Shown here piece after piece: positions 15,963 to 23,767 of a stretch of 64,000 nucleotides of DNA. Origin of the DNA: Devosia subaequoris (lineage in GTDB: Bacteria; Pseudomonadota; Alphaproteobacteria; Rhizobiales; Devosiaceae); NCBI RefSeq assembly GCF_014197055.1, contig NZ_JACIEW010000007.1:124001-188000 (forward strand). The letters run 5' to 3'. The position numbers and the translations under genes were made by a program. Each line of letters opens with the position of its first letter. Within the stretch, counting starts at the first letter, position 1. The notes below the pieces were generated by a model. It saw nothing but the letters and a program-made list of their open reading frames with translations, had not been told where the DNA came from and made no database searches.

Positions 15963-17500
15963 CACTCCGCGGCCTGCGGCAGATCCTCCGGGCGCTCCCA
16001 TTTGAGAATGGGCTGGCGGGCGGCGCGGGTTTCATCCAGCCGCCGGCGCGGTGCTTTCATCGGCGCAGCGATGAACCGCTCGGCATTGCCGGATTTTGCA
16101 TCCGTGGCCAGCTCCGCCATCACGTCGCAGAAGCGATCCAGCGTCTGCTTGCTTTCGCTTTCGGTGGGCTCGATTAGCATGGCGCCATGCACGACCAGCG
16201 GGAAATACATGGTCATGGGGTGGAAACCCTCATCGATCAGCGCCTTGGCGAAATCGAGCGTGGAGACATCCGTACCCTTGAGGAAGCTGTCGTCGAACAG
16301 CGCCTCATGCATGGTGGGATAGTCGGGGAAGGGCACCGAGAACACATGCTCAAGCCGCGCCTTGACGTAATTGGCGTTGAGGACGGCATCCTCTGCGGCC
16401 TGGGCGAGGCCGTCGGCGCCGTGGCTGAGCATATAGGTGAGCGCGCGGACATACATGCCCATCTGGCCGTGGAAGGCCGTGATACGGCCCAGAGCCTCGC
16501 CCTCGATATGCTCGACCAGCTCCAGTCCCTTTTCGCCCTTGCGGACGAAAGGGACAGGTGCAAAAGGCGCCAGCGCTTCGGACAACACCACCGGGCCCGC
16601 ACCCGGCCCACCGCCGCCATGCGGGGTGGAGAAGGTCTTGTGCAGGTTGATGTGCATTGCATCGATGCCCAAGTCGCCCGGCCGTACCACGCCCATGATG
16701 GCGTTAAAGTTGGCGCCGTCGCAGTAGAAGAACGCCCCAGCATCATGCACGGCCTGGGCAATCTCGATCACCTGCGGCTCGAAAAGGCCGCAGGTATTGG
16801 GGTTGGTCAGCATGATCGCCGCGACGTCGGGGGAAAGGGCATCCTTGACCGCCTGCACATCAACCGTGCCGTCATCGCGGGCCGGGATCGGCTTGACGCT
16901 ATAGCCGAGGAAGGCGGCGGTGGCCGGATTGGTGCCATGGGCGCTTTCCGGGACGAGGACTATCCTGCGATGCGCTTCGTTCTTGGCCTCCTGCGCCGCC
17001 TTGATCGCCATCATGCCGAGCAGTTCGCCATGCGCGCCGGCCTTGGGCGAAAGGGCCACTGCGGCGGTGTTGGTCAGCGTCATCAGCCAGTGCGAAAGCT
17101 GGTTCATCAGCTCCAGTGCCCCCTGCACAGTCGAGGCCGGCTGCAGCGGGTGAATATCGGCGAAGCCGGGGAGACGCGCCATCTTCTCGTTGAGCCGCGG
17201 ATTGTGCTTCATGGTGCACGAGCCCAGCGGATACATGCCGCTGTCGATCGAGTGATTTAGGCGCGACAGGCGCACATAATGGCGCATCGCTTCCGGCTCG
17301 GTTAGCCCGGCCAGGTCTAGCTTGGTGTTTCGGCCAAAACCGCCGAGTCGATCCGTGGCGAGCTTTACCTCGGGCAGGTCGACGCCGGAGTGTTCGGTAT
17401 CCCCGATTTCGAACAGTAGCGGTTCGTCCGGCAGCAATGCCGATCCTGAAGCGCCCGTGCCCGCGGTGCCGATGCCGGTTGGACGGCCCTGATTGTTCAT
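15962..17500 (-). CDS. gcvPB: Glycine dehydrogenase (decarboxylating) subunit 2
   Basis: Second half of the P-protein of the glycine cleavage system, which decarboxylates glycine and passes the aminomethyl group to lipoylated GcvH. 512 residues. The PLP-binding lysine is at about residue 287 in INLHKTFSTPHGGGGPGAGP. Other conserved parts are MYPLGSCTMKHNPR and PESAHGTNPATAAFLGY. I chose the ATG at 17500, directly after the gcvPA stop (TGAGCATG); an earlier in-frame start overlaps gcvPA. Two separate P-protein subunits are the less common arrangement in proteobacteria. Last gene of the gcv operon. Confidence 0.95.
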   Translation of the reverse strand: MNNQGRPTGIGTAGTGASGSALLPDEPLLFEIGDTEHSGVDLPEVKLATDRLGGFGRNTKLDLAGLTEPEAMRHYVRLSRLNHSIDSGMYPLGSCTMKHNPRLNEKMARLPGFADIHPLQPASTVQGALELMNQLSHWLMTLTNTAAVALSPKAGAHGELLGMMAIKAAQEAKNEAHRRIVLVPESAHGTNPATAAFLGYSVKPIPARDDGTVDVQAVKDALSPDVAAIMLTNPNTCGLFEPQVIEIAQAVHDAGAFFYCDGANFNAIMGVVRPGDLGIDAMHINLHKTFSTPHGGGGPGAGPVVLSEALAPFAPVPFVRKGEKGLELVEHIEGEALGRITAFHGQMGMYVRALTYMLSHGADGLAQAAEDAVLNANYVKARLEHVFSVPFPDYPTMHEALFDDSFLKGTDVSTLDFAKALIDEGFHPMTMYFPLVVHGAMLIEPTESESKQTLDRFCDVMAELATDAKSGNAERFIAAPMKAPRRRLDETRAARQPILKWERPEDLPQAAE

Positions 17501-17502
17501 GC

Positions 17503-18846
17503 TCACGCCAGTTCCTCCGTCAACGCTGCGCAAAGCGCGGCGATATCCGCATCGGTGGTCAACTCGGTTGCTGCTAGTATCAGGAGGTTGTCTACCTCCG
17601 GATCTTCGGGCAACAGGCGGCTTGCGGGAACACCGGCCAGGATGCCGCGTTGGGCGAGGCGCTCGACCAGACCAGCAGCAGGCTGGGGAACACGAATGGT
17701 CATCTCGTTAAAGAAAGTTTCGTTGAGCACGGTGACGCCGGGGACGCCCTCAAGGGCATCGGCCAGGCGGATCGCAGTGGCATGGTTGAGCCGGGCAAGA
17801 CGCACAAAGCCAGCTTCACCCAGAAGACCCATATGGATCGAGAACGCCAAGGCGCACAGGCCCGAATTGGTGCAGATATTGCTCGTCGCCTTTTCGCGGC
17901 GAATATGCTGCTCCCGGGTCGACAGAGTAAGCACGAAGCCGCGATTGCCGTCGGCATCGACCGTTTCGCCGCAGATCCGGCCCGGCATCTGGCGGATGAA
18001 TTCCTTACGCGTGGCCATGAGGCCCAGATAGGGGCCACCGAAATTGAGCGCATTGCCAATGGACTGGCCTTCGGCCACCACAATGTCCGCACCCAAGGCG
18101 CCCGGCGCTTCAAGCAGGCCCAGTGAAACCACCTCGGTGACCACCACGATCAGCAGCGCGCCCTGGGCGTGGGCTGCCTCCGTTGCGCTCTTGAGGTCAC
18201 GCAAATGGCCGTAGAAATCCGGAGTTTGGACGACGATGGCGGCGGTGGTGTCGTCGATATGCTCGAGAATGTCGCCCTGGCCCTCCGGGGAGGGTGAGAG
18301 GCAGACGAGGTCCGCATCGTCCTTGAGATAGGATTTGACCACGTCCCGGTAATGCGGATGCAGACCCCCTGAAAGGACAATCTTGCTGCGACGGGTCAGG
18401 CGGCGGGCCATCAGAACCGCCTCGGCAGTGCCGGTCGAGCCGTCGTAGAGTGAGGCGTTCGCCACATCCATTCCGGTGATCTTGGCCACCTGCGTCTGGA
18501 ATTCGAACAGCATCTGCAGCGTGCCCTGCGAGATCTCGGGCTGATAGGGCGTGTAGGCCGTCAGCCATTCAGAGCGCTGGATCAGATGGTCGACAGTGGC
18601 CGGCACATGATGACGATAGGCGCCGGCGCCGACAAAGAACGGGCCGTCGCCGCCTGCCTGGTTCTTGTTGGCGAGCGCGCGCATATGCGCCTCGACCACG
18701 AATTCAGGGCTGTGGTCGGGCAGGTCTAGCTTGAACGATTTAAGTGCCGTTTTCGGCACGGCGGAAAACAGCGCCTCAATATCGGCGGCGCCGATAATGC
18801 CGAGCATCTCGGCGCGCTCATGGGCGGAGTGGGGGAGGTAGCGCAT
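17503..18846 (-). CDS. gcvPA: Glycine dehydrogenase (decarboxylating) subunit 1
   Basis: First half of the split P-protein. 447 residues beginning [19 protein letters not shown], a typical start for this subunit. Conserved segments include [32 protein letters not shown] and [15 protein letters not shown] [14 protein letters not shown]. This half helps form the substrate site but lacks the PLP lysine, which is in subunit 2. It begins 15 bases after gcvH and ends 2 bases before gcvPB, so the two subunits are translated as a pair. Confidence 0.95.
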   Translation of the reverse strand: MRYLPHSAHERAEMLGIIGAADIEALFSAVPKTALKSFKLDLPDHSPEFVVEAHMRALANKNQAGGDGPFFVGAGAYRHHVPATVDHLIQRSEWLTAYTPYQPEISQGTLQMLFEFQTQVAKITGMDVANASLYDGSTGTAEAVLMARRLTRRSKIVLSGGLHPHYRDVVKSYLKDDADLVCLSPSPEGQGDILEHIDDTTAAIVVQTPDFYGHLRDLKSATEAAHAQGALLIVVVTEVVSLGLLEAPGALGADIVVAEGQSIGNALNFGGPYLGLMATRKEFIRQMPGRICGETVDADGNRGFVLTLSTREQHIRREKATSNICTNSGLCALAFSIHMGLLGEAGFVRLARLNHATAIRLADALEGVPGVTVLNETFFNEMTIRVPQPAAGLVERLAQRGILAGVPASRLLPEDPEVDNLLILAATELTTDADIAALCAALTEELA

Positions 18847-18861
18847 GGACGTCCGGTATTG

Positions 18862-19227
18862 TTAGAGGGTCAGTTCGGCATAGCCGTCGGCATCGAGCAG
18901 TTTGTCGAGTTCGCCGACATCGCTGATCTCGATCTTGAACATCCAACCGCCAGCTTCCGGGTCAGCATTGACCAGCCCCGGCTCGCCATTGAGCGCGTCA
19001 TTGACCGCGGTGATGGTGCCCGAGACCGGGGCATAGATCTCTGAAGCGGCCTTTACTGATTCCACGACTGCGGCTTCGTCCCCCTTCTTGAGCACTTTGC
19101 CCACTTCGGGGAGCTCAACAAAGACGATGTCGCCCAATTGCTCCTGGGCGTAATTGGTGATGCCGACAGTGCCGGTGGTGGCTTCAACGCGGATATATTC
19201 GTGATCGGGGGTGAATTTGGTGGTCAT
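18862..19227 (-). CDS. gcvH: Glycine cleavage system H protein
   Basis: Lipoyl carrier that shuttles the aminomethyl intermediate between P-, T- and L-proteins. 121 residues. The lipoylated residue is Lys59 in [16 protein letters not shown], and the C-terminus [20 protein letters not shown] is typical. I chose the ATG at 19227, 10 bases after the gcvT stop, because [15 protein letters not shown] is the normal start; a longer reading extends into gcvT. The L-protein is not encoded nearby. Confidence 0.96.
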   Translation of the reverse strand: MTTKFTPDHEYIRVEATTGTVGITNYAQEQLGDIVFVELPEVGKVLKKGDEAAVVESVKAASEIYAPVSGTITAVNDALNGEPGLVNADPEAGGWMFKIEISDVGELDKLLDADGYAELTL

Positions 19228-19237
19228 GGCAGGTGCC

Positions 19238-20398
19238 TCAGACTGACTTGCGGAAATAACGATGGGGAACGAAGGGCGTGGGCACGACTTCGGCCGCCTG
19301 CGCGCGGCCGCGCACCGAGACCTGGAGTTGCGTGCCAATGGCAGTGTGGCCGGGGGGAACAAAACCAAGGGCAATCGCCTTGCCGAGCGATGGGGCGAAA
19401 CCGCCGCTGGTTACCACGCCAATGGCCGTGCCCGAAGCGTCGAGAATTTCAGCGCCTTCACGGGCTGGGGCGCCCTGAACGAACAGTCCAACCCGCTTGC
19501 GAGTGAGCTGGCCATCGCGCTCGGCGAGTATGCGGGGCGCGCCGGGAAAGTCCGCGGACTCGCGGCGACGCTTGGACACGGCAAAACCCAGACCGGCTTC
19601 GATCGGGGAGACGGTTTCGTCCAGGTCATGGCCATAGAGTGGCAAACCAGCTTCCAGGCGCAGGCTGTCGCGGGCACCCAGACCGATCGGCTTCACGCGT
19701 GGATCAGCCAGCAATTCGTCCCATAGACGGGGCGCGTTTCCGGATGAGCAGAGGATTTCGAAGCCATCTTCACCGGTATAGCCGGAGCGTGAAATGATGA
19801 GTTCCTCGTCGTTCCATTGGAATGCACCAAACTGCATGAAACCAAGTTCGACGACGCCTGGCACCAGGGCAGCGAGCACGCCGACGGCTTCGGGCCCCTG
19901 GAGCGCCAGCAGTGCATTGCCATCGACGCGCTGAAGATCCGCCTTCTCTCCCGCAGCTTTCGCCAGAAGTGCAAAGTCGGCTTCCTTGGTACCGGCATTG
20001 ACCACGATGTAGAGGGCGCCGGGGAAGCTGGGCGAACGGGCCACCATGAGGTCGTCAAGGGCGCCGCCGTTTTCGTTCAGCAATAAAGTGTAGCGAACCT
20101 GACCCGGTTTGAGGCCGGCAATGTCACCGCAAATCAGCGGTTCGATCAGCGCGGCGACGGCGGTATGATCGGTCTGGGCATCGCCGCTGCGATCCTTGAG
20201 GGTGAAAAAGCTCGGGCCCATATGGCTGACATCGAACAGACCGGCCTGTTCGCGGGTCCATTTGTGCTCGGCCATGATGCCGGTGGGATACTGCACTGGC
20301 AGGGCATAACCGCCGAACGGCACGATCCGGCCACCGGCAGCCACATGACGCTCGTAGAGCGGAGTACGCAAAATATCTTCGGAACTGGCTTCAGCCAT
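19238..20398 (-). CDS. gcvT: Glycine cleavage system T protein (aminomethyltransferase)
   Basis: Transfers the methylene group from the H-protein intermediate to tetrahydrofolate, releasing ammonia. 386 residues. Typical motifs: [16 protein letters not shown] near the N-terminus, [20 protein letters not shown] and [21 protein letters not shown] chose the ATG at 20398; a GTG at 20407 would add three residues. First gene of the operon, preceded by a tandem glycine riboswitch, so expression should rise when glycine is abundant. Confidence 0.95.
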   Translation of the reverse strand: MAEASSEDILRTPLYERHVAAGGRIVPFGGYALPVQYPTGIMAEHKWTREQAGLFDVSHMGPSFFTLKDRSGDAQTDHTAVAALIEPLICGDIAGLKPGQVRYTLLLNENGGALDDLMVARSPSFPGALYIVVNAGTKEADFALLAKAAGEKADLQRVDGNALLALQGPEAVGVLAALVPGVVELGFMQFGAFQWNDEELIISRSGYTGEDGFEILCSSGNAPRLWDELLADPRVKPIGLGARDSLRLEAGLPLYGHDLDETVSPIEAGLGFAVSKRRRESADFPGAPRILAERDGQLTRKRVGLFVQGAPAREGAEILDASGTAIGVVTSGGFAPSLGKAIALGFVPPGHTAIGTQLQVSVRGRAQAAEVVPTPFVPHRYFRKSV

Positions 20399-20454
20399 GG
20401 GCACCACTCGGGTTCAAAGGCGACACGTCAAGGCTCCGCTGCAAAGCGGAAATA

Positions 20455-20628
20455 CGTGCCCCCTCTGTCCTTGCCCTGAGAGATTTCCCGGCTGAGCGCC
20501 GGTTGCTCCTTCGGAGAGGCGATTAAGCCTGCTTTCCAGAGTGTTGACCCAACTGCGGTCCGTTGGCCTGAGAGTTTCCGGGGCGGTTGCTCCTTCGGCG
20601 CCGGCGATGCCGGTCTCTCCCGCAGTTG
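20455..20628 (-). ncRNA. Tandem glycine riboswitch
   Basis: On the minus strand two glycine aptamers lie in a row before gcvT. Aptamer 1 (about 20625-20552) runs from GCGGGAGAGACC through CGAAGGAGCAACCGCC to AACTCTCAGGCC. Aptamer 2 (about 20535-20460) runs from GCCTCTCCGAAGGAGCAACC to AATCTCTCAGGGCAAGGAC. The paired CCGAAGGAGCAA and CTCTCAGG elements are the conserved core of this class. About 60 bases separate aptamer 2 from the gcvT start, enough for an expression platform, but I do not see a clear terminator stem with a T-run, so control may be at translation initiation. Confidence 0.95.
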
Positions 20629-20633
20629 TCGGC

Positions 20634-20662
20634 ACCATGGTGGAGATTCACCGGGGCGTCAA
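20634..20662 (-). promoter_or_regulatory. Promoter candidate for the gcv riboswitch and operon
   Basis: On the minus strand TTGACG (20662-20657) is followed after exactly 17 bases by CATGGT (20639-20634). The predicted start of transcription would fall just before the first glycine aptamer, which is where it is expected. The -10 element is weak, as is common in alphaproteobacteria. Confidence 0.5.
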
Positions 20663-20729
20663 TCACCACTTCTTCCATCTCGCGCAAGGGGGAGTTGGGA
20701 GGGACTGGCTGCCGTCGGTCACATCAAAC

Positions 20730-20756
20730 AAAAAAAGCGGGCATCGCTGCCCGCCT
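20730..20756 (-). terminator. Rho-independent terminator of the atp operon
   Basis: On the minus strand GCGGGCA pairs with TGCCCGC (20754-20748 and 20743-20737) around a 4-base loop, followed by TTTTTTT. It starts about 26 bases after the atpF stop. Confidence 0.88.
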
Positions 20757-20781
20757 TTAAATCTGTCAGACCGGATTGGTC

Positions 20782-21270
20782 CTAATTGAGCCGGCTGCCG
20801 ACATCGGCGATGGCCGCGTCGACGACCTTGCCGCCATTCTTGTTCATCTCGTCGGAGAGAACGCTGCGGGCAGCTTCGATGGCGATGTCTGCGGAGCGGG
20901 CCCGCACTTCGGCAATCGCCTGGGCTTCGGCCTGGGCGATCTTGTCTTCCACCGCAGCAGTGCGACGGGCAACCAGATCCGCCAGCGATGCCTGGGCTTC
21001 CACGGTCAGGCGCTCGGCCTCTTCCTTGGCAGCGGCAACAATGCCTTCGGCTTCCTTTTCGGCCGCGACGCGCTTCTGCTCATATTCAACGAGCAGGGCA
21101 GCGGCTTCCTCGCGCAAGCGCTTGGCTTCGGCGATGTCGGTTTCGATCTGCTTGATCTTCCCATCGAGCATCTTGGCGATGATCCCCGGCACGCCGAAGA
21201 ACACCATCAGCCCGAGGAAAACCACCAGGCCGACCATGGCAAAGAAGCTGTTATCCAACCATTCTGGCAT
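20782..21270 (-). CDS. atpF: ATP synthase F0 subunit b
   Basis: Peripheral stalk subunit linking F0 to F1. 162 residues: a short N-terminus MPEWLDNSFF, one membrane helix (about 10-30) and a long charged coiled coil rich in Ala, Glu, Lys and Arg. The motif FFGVPGIIAKMLDGKI after the helix matches the alphaproteobacterial b subunit. It is the last gene of the operon, 5 bases after the b' gene. The two stalk genes are usually annotated inconsistently between genomes (atpF, atpG, atpX). Confidence 0.9.
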   Translation of the reverse strand: MPEWLDNSFFAMVGLVVFLGLMVFFGVPGIIAKMLDGKIKQIETDIAEAKRLREEAAALLVEYEQKRVAAEKEAEGIVAAAKEEAERLTVEAQASLADLVARRTAAVEDKIAQAEAQAIAEVRARSADIAIEAARSVLSDEMNKNGGKVVDAAIADVGSRLN

Positions 21271-21275
21271 CAGAC

Positions 21276-21926
21276 TTACCCCTTAACCTTGGCCACGGCA
21301 GCGCGAACGCTGTCGGCTGGAACATCGCCGACGATCTGGCCAACCACGGCCTGAGCCGTTTCAGCAGCAATCTCGTCGACATGGGTGAGCGCCTCGGCCT
21401 TGGTCTTGGCGATGCTGGCTTCGGCGGCACTGACCTTGGCGGAAAGATCAGCCTCGGCGGCAGCACGCTTGGTGCTCAGATCAGCCTGAATGGCTTCGCG
21501 CGTTTCGTTGGCAATGCCCTGAGCCTTGGCCTTGGCTTCCGCCAGGGCCTTTTCATAGGCGGCGATAGCAGCATCGGTCTTCTGGCGGTCCGCATCGGCA
21601 GCCGCCAGATCGGTGTCGATCAGCGTCTTGCGGTTGTCCAGAATGCCGCCAATGCGGGGCAGGGCCAGCTTGCTCATCAGCAGATAGAGCGCGCCAAAGG
21701 TAATGGCGAGCCAGAGAAGCTGGCTGGGGAAAGTGGCCGGGTCGAAAGGCGGGAATACGTCCGAATGGCCGGCATCGCCGTGCGCTTCGGTTGTGGCATG
21801 CGTGTCTGCGGTCGGATCGGCGTGAACGCCGTCCTCGACATGCACGGCATCAGCGGCGCCCGCGGCTTCTGCGCCGTGGTCGTCTGCTGGGGTTTCCGCT
21901 TCTTGAGCGTAGGCTTGCGTTACCAT
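21276..21926 (-). CDS. atpG: ATP synthase F0 subunit b'
   Basis: Second, diverged peripheral stalk subunit, forming a b/b' heterodimer as in phototrophs and many alphaproteobacteria. 216 residues. The N-terminal 65 residues are an Ala/Glu/Asp/His-rich extension (HVEDGVHADPTADTHATTEA is one segment), then FPPFDPATFPSQLLWLAITF with the single membrane helix, then a long coiled coil. The extension is longer than in the minimal b' form. The gene follows atpE after 105 bases containing a hairpin. Here atpG means b', not the F1 gamma subunit. Confidence 0.9.
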   Translation of the reverse strand: MVTQAYAQEAETPADDHGAEAAGAADAVHVEDGVHADPTADTHATTEAHGDAGHSDVFPPFDPATFPSQLLWLAITFGALYLLMSKLALPRIGGILDNRKTLIDTDLAAADADRQKTDAAIAAYEKALAEAKAKAQGIANETREAIQADLSTKRAAAEADLSAKVSAAEASIAKTKAEALTHVDEIAAETAQAVVGQIVGDVPADSVRAAVAKVKG

Positions 21927-21980
21927 CTGGTGGAGGTCCCGTTAAATCCGGTCAACCGGCCGGGAGGCCGGAGAAGGGAA

Positions 21981-22008
21981 CGCAGCCGAACGAATGTGTC
22001 CGGCTGCG
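21981..22008 (-). other. Hairpin between atpE and the b' gene
   Basis: On the minus strand CGCAGCCG pairs perfectly with CGGCTGCG around a 12-base loop. It is followed by TTCCCTTCTCC rather than a true T-run. It lies in the 105-base gap after atpE. A stabilising or partly terminating structure here would help give the high c-subunit level needed for the rotor ring; this is inference. Confidence 0.5.
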
Positions 22009-22031
22009 GCAATCTTGGTGTAGTCGCGCTA

Positions 22032-22259
22032 TTAGGCGACGAACAGCAGGATCAGGGCAACCAGGAACGAAAAGATGCCCAGAGCTTCGGTCACGGCGAA
22101 GCCGAAGATCAGGTTACCGAACTGGCTCGGAGCAGCCGACGGGTTGCGCAGAGCACCCGAGAGGAAGTTGCCGAAGATGTTGGCCACGCCCAGGGCGGCA
22201 CCAGCCATACCGAAGGTGGCAATACCGGCACCGATGAACTTTGCGGCTTCAGCTTCCAT
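22032..22259 (-). CDS. atpE: ATP synthase F0 subunit c
   Basis: Rotor-ring subunit carrying protons. 75 residues forming two membrane helices joined by the polar loop with RNPSA (about 38-42). The proton-binding carboxylate is Glu58 in [14 protein letters not shown]. The first helix carries the glycine/alanine pattern [21 protein letters not shown] in two parts, typical for tight ring packing. The ion-binding context (no Gln/Ser sodium ligands) suggests protons, not sodium. It lies 59 bases after atpB. Confidence 0.97.
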   Translation of the reverse strand: MEAEAAKFIGAGIATFGMAGAALGVANIFGNFLSGALRNPSAAPSQFGNLIFGFAVTEALGIFSFLVALILLFVA

Positions 22260-22318
22260 TTTAATGTCCTTTCAAGCGACTTTTGGGTTCCGGTGGGTCA
22301 TCCACCGGGAATGGGTGG

Positions 22319-23098
22319 TTAGTGGGACGGGTGGATCGCGTCGTTGAGATACATGCAGGTCAGGACCGCGAAGACATAGGCCTGGACTGCACCGACGAGA
22401 AACTCGAGGCCCGTAAGGGCGATTGCCATCAGCATGGGCAGGATAGCGGCGGCCCAGCCGAAAGCGCCAAGGCCCGCAATCATCATGACCGCAAAGCCGG
22501 TAAAGACTTTGAGGGTGATGTGGCCGGCAAGAATATTGCCGAACAGACGAACCGAGAGGCTGATGGGACGCGAGAGGAACGAAATGACCTCGATCGGCGT
22601 CACAATGGGGAGAATATAGCCCGGCACACCGGCCGGCACGAAGAGCTTGAGGAACTTCGGACCGTTCTTGACGAAGCCGTAGATGATGACGGTGAGAAAC
22701 ACCAGCATCGACAGAGCAAAGGTGATGATGATGTGGCTGGTGACGGTGAAGAAATACGGCACCATGCCGAACATGTTCGCCGCAAAAATGAAGGTGAACA
22801 GGCTGAAGACCAGCGGGAAGAACTTCATGCCGGCGGTGCCGGCGGAGCTTCGGACCATGCCCGCCACAAACTCGTATAAGAGCTCGGCAGTGAGCTGGGC
22901 CCGTGTTGGAACGAGCTTCTTGCCGGAGGTGGTCAGCAAAAGGAACAAGGCGATTGTGGCTACCGTCAGCACCATGAACAGGGCTGAATTGGTGAAGGCA
23001 AACGTCGTTCCCGACCCTTCAGTGCCGTCACCACCAACGGTGAACAACTCGAAGATGTCATAGATGACAAACTGGTGGATCGGGTCAGTACCGGCCAT
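22319..23098 (-). CDS. atpB: ATP synthase F0 subunit a
   Basis: Stator membrane subunit that forms the proton half-channels against the c-ring. 259 residues, polytopic. The essential arginine is in [18 protein letters not shown], and the last helices carry [19 protein letters not shown] followed by [13 protein letters not shown]. The start ATG at 23098 is 18 bases after the atpI stop. Confidence 0.96.
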   Translation of the reverse strand: MAGTDPIHQFVIYDIFELFTVGGDGTEGSGTTFAFTNSALFMVLTVATIALFLLLTTSGKKLVPTRAQLTAELLYEFVAGMVRSSAGTAGMKFFPLVFSLFTFIFAANMFGMVPYFFTVTSHIIITFALSMLVFLTVIIYGFVKNGPKFLKLFVPAGVPGYILPIVTPIEVISFLSRPISLSVRLFGNILAGHITLKVFTGFAVMMIAGLGAFGWAAAILPMLMAIALTGLEFLVGAVQAYVFAVLTCMYLNDAIHPSH

Positions 23099-23116
23099 GG
23101 AGCCCTCTAAGCGTCA

Positions 23117-23512
23117 TCAATTCTCAATCCGCTCTTCGTCTTCCGCCTCGGGGCCAAGATCGGCACCCTTGGGGGCAGGCGAGACGGCATTCATTTCCGC
23201 CACCACTCGGATGACGTTCAGGATTCCAGCGGCAAAGCCCATCAACAGCAGGATGAGCAAGCCCCAGGGGCTGGTTCCCAGGCCAAGGTCGATGAGGTAG
23301 CCGAGACCGGCGCCCACCAGAACCGCGGCGATGAATTCGGTGCCGATGCGCATGCCGCGCGCCATACCGCTCATCTCCGGGGAAGCATCTCGAGCGGATC
23401 TATTGTCCTCCCGGTCGCGCTCCCGCTTGGCAGAGGCGATACGCGATGCAAGATCGTGCGTCACCCCCTGGGCGCTGTCTGATCGGCCCTGGTCGTCTGG
23501 CGAACTGGTCAT
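23117..23512 (-). CDS. atpI: ATP synthase accessory protein AtpI (F0F1 assembly)
   Basis: Small membrane protein at the head of F0 operons, thought to help assemble the c-ring. 131 residues: a polar, charged N-terminal half (about 1-55) and two membrane helices (about 58-78 and 84-105) in the pattern IGTEFIAAVLVGAGLGYLID and WGLLILLLMGFAAGILNVIR. I chose the ATG at 23512 with GGGAG upstream; a longer reading runs through the promoter region. First gene of the operon. Confidence 0.9.
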   Translation of the reverse strand: MTSSPDDQGRSDSAQGVTHDLASRIASAKRERDREDNRSARDASPEMSGMARGMRIGTEFIAAVLVGAGLGYLIDLGLGTSPWGLLILLLMGFAAGILNVIRVVAEMNAVSPAPKGADLGPEAEDEERIEN

Positions 23513-23572
23513 CCGCTGCTCCCTTGGCCGGTCATTCTCCGGAAAATCCGGACGCCCTTTTAAGTCGCGCGC

Positions 23573-23601
23573 AACATAGTGGTGGCCCCAATTGGTGTCA
23601 A
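23573..23601 (-). promoter_or_regulatory. Sigma-70-type promoter of the atp operon
   Basis: On the minus strand a perfect TTGACA (23601-23596) is followed after exactly 17 bases by TATGTT (23578-23573). Transcription should start near 23566, leaving a leader of about 54 bases before the atpI ATG. It is the clearest housekeeping promoter in the window. Confidence 0.8.
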
Positions 23602-23767
23602 GGCGCGCGAGGCTTGGGTAAGTAATTGTTTTAACAAGAAGATTTGGTGTGAGGCGGGGGTGCGGCATGCTGTCCACGCCGCGATGATGGCAGAGTCAGG
23701 GCAGGGTGAGGAGAATCTGCGCCCGATCGCATCCACCAGGCGGCGCGAAGTACGGCCCATTGGCACA

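Noticed and set aside
16187-17260. Plus-strand open frame of 357 codons opposite gcvPB.
   Set aside because: Antisense shadow with biased composition; gcvPB is certain from its motifs.
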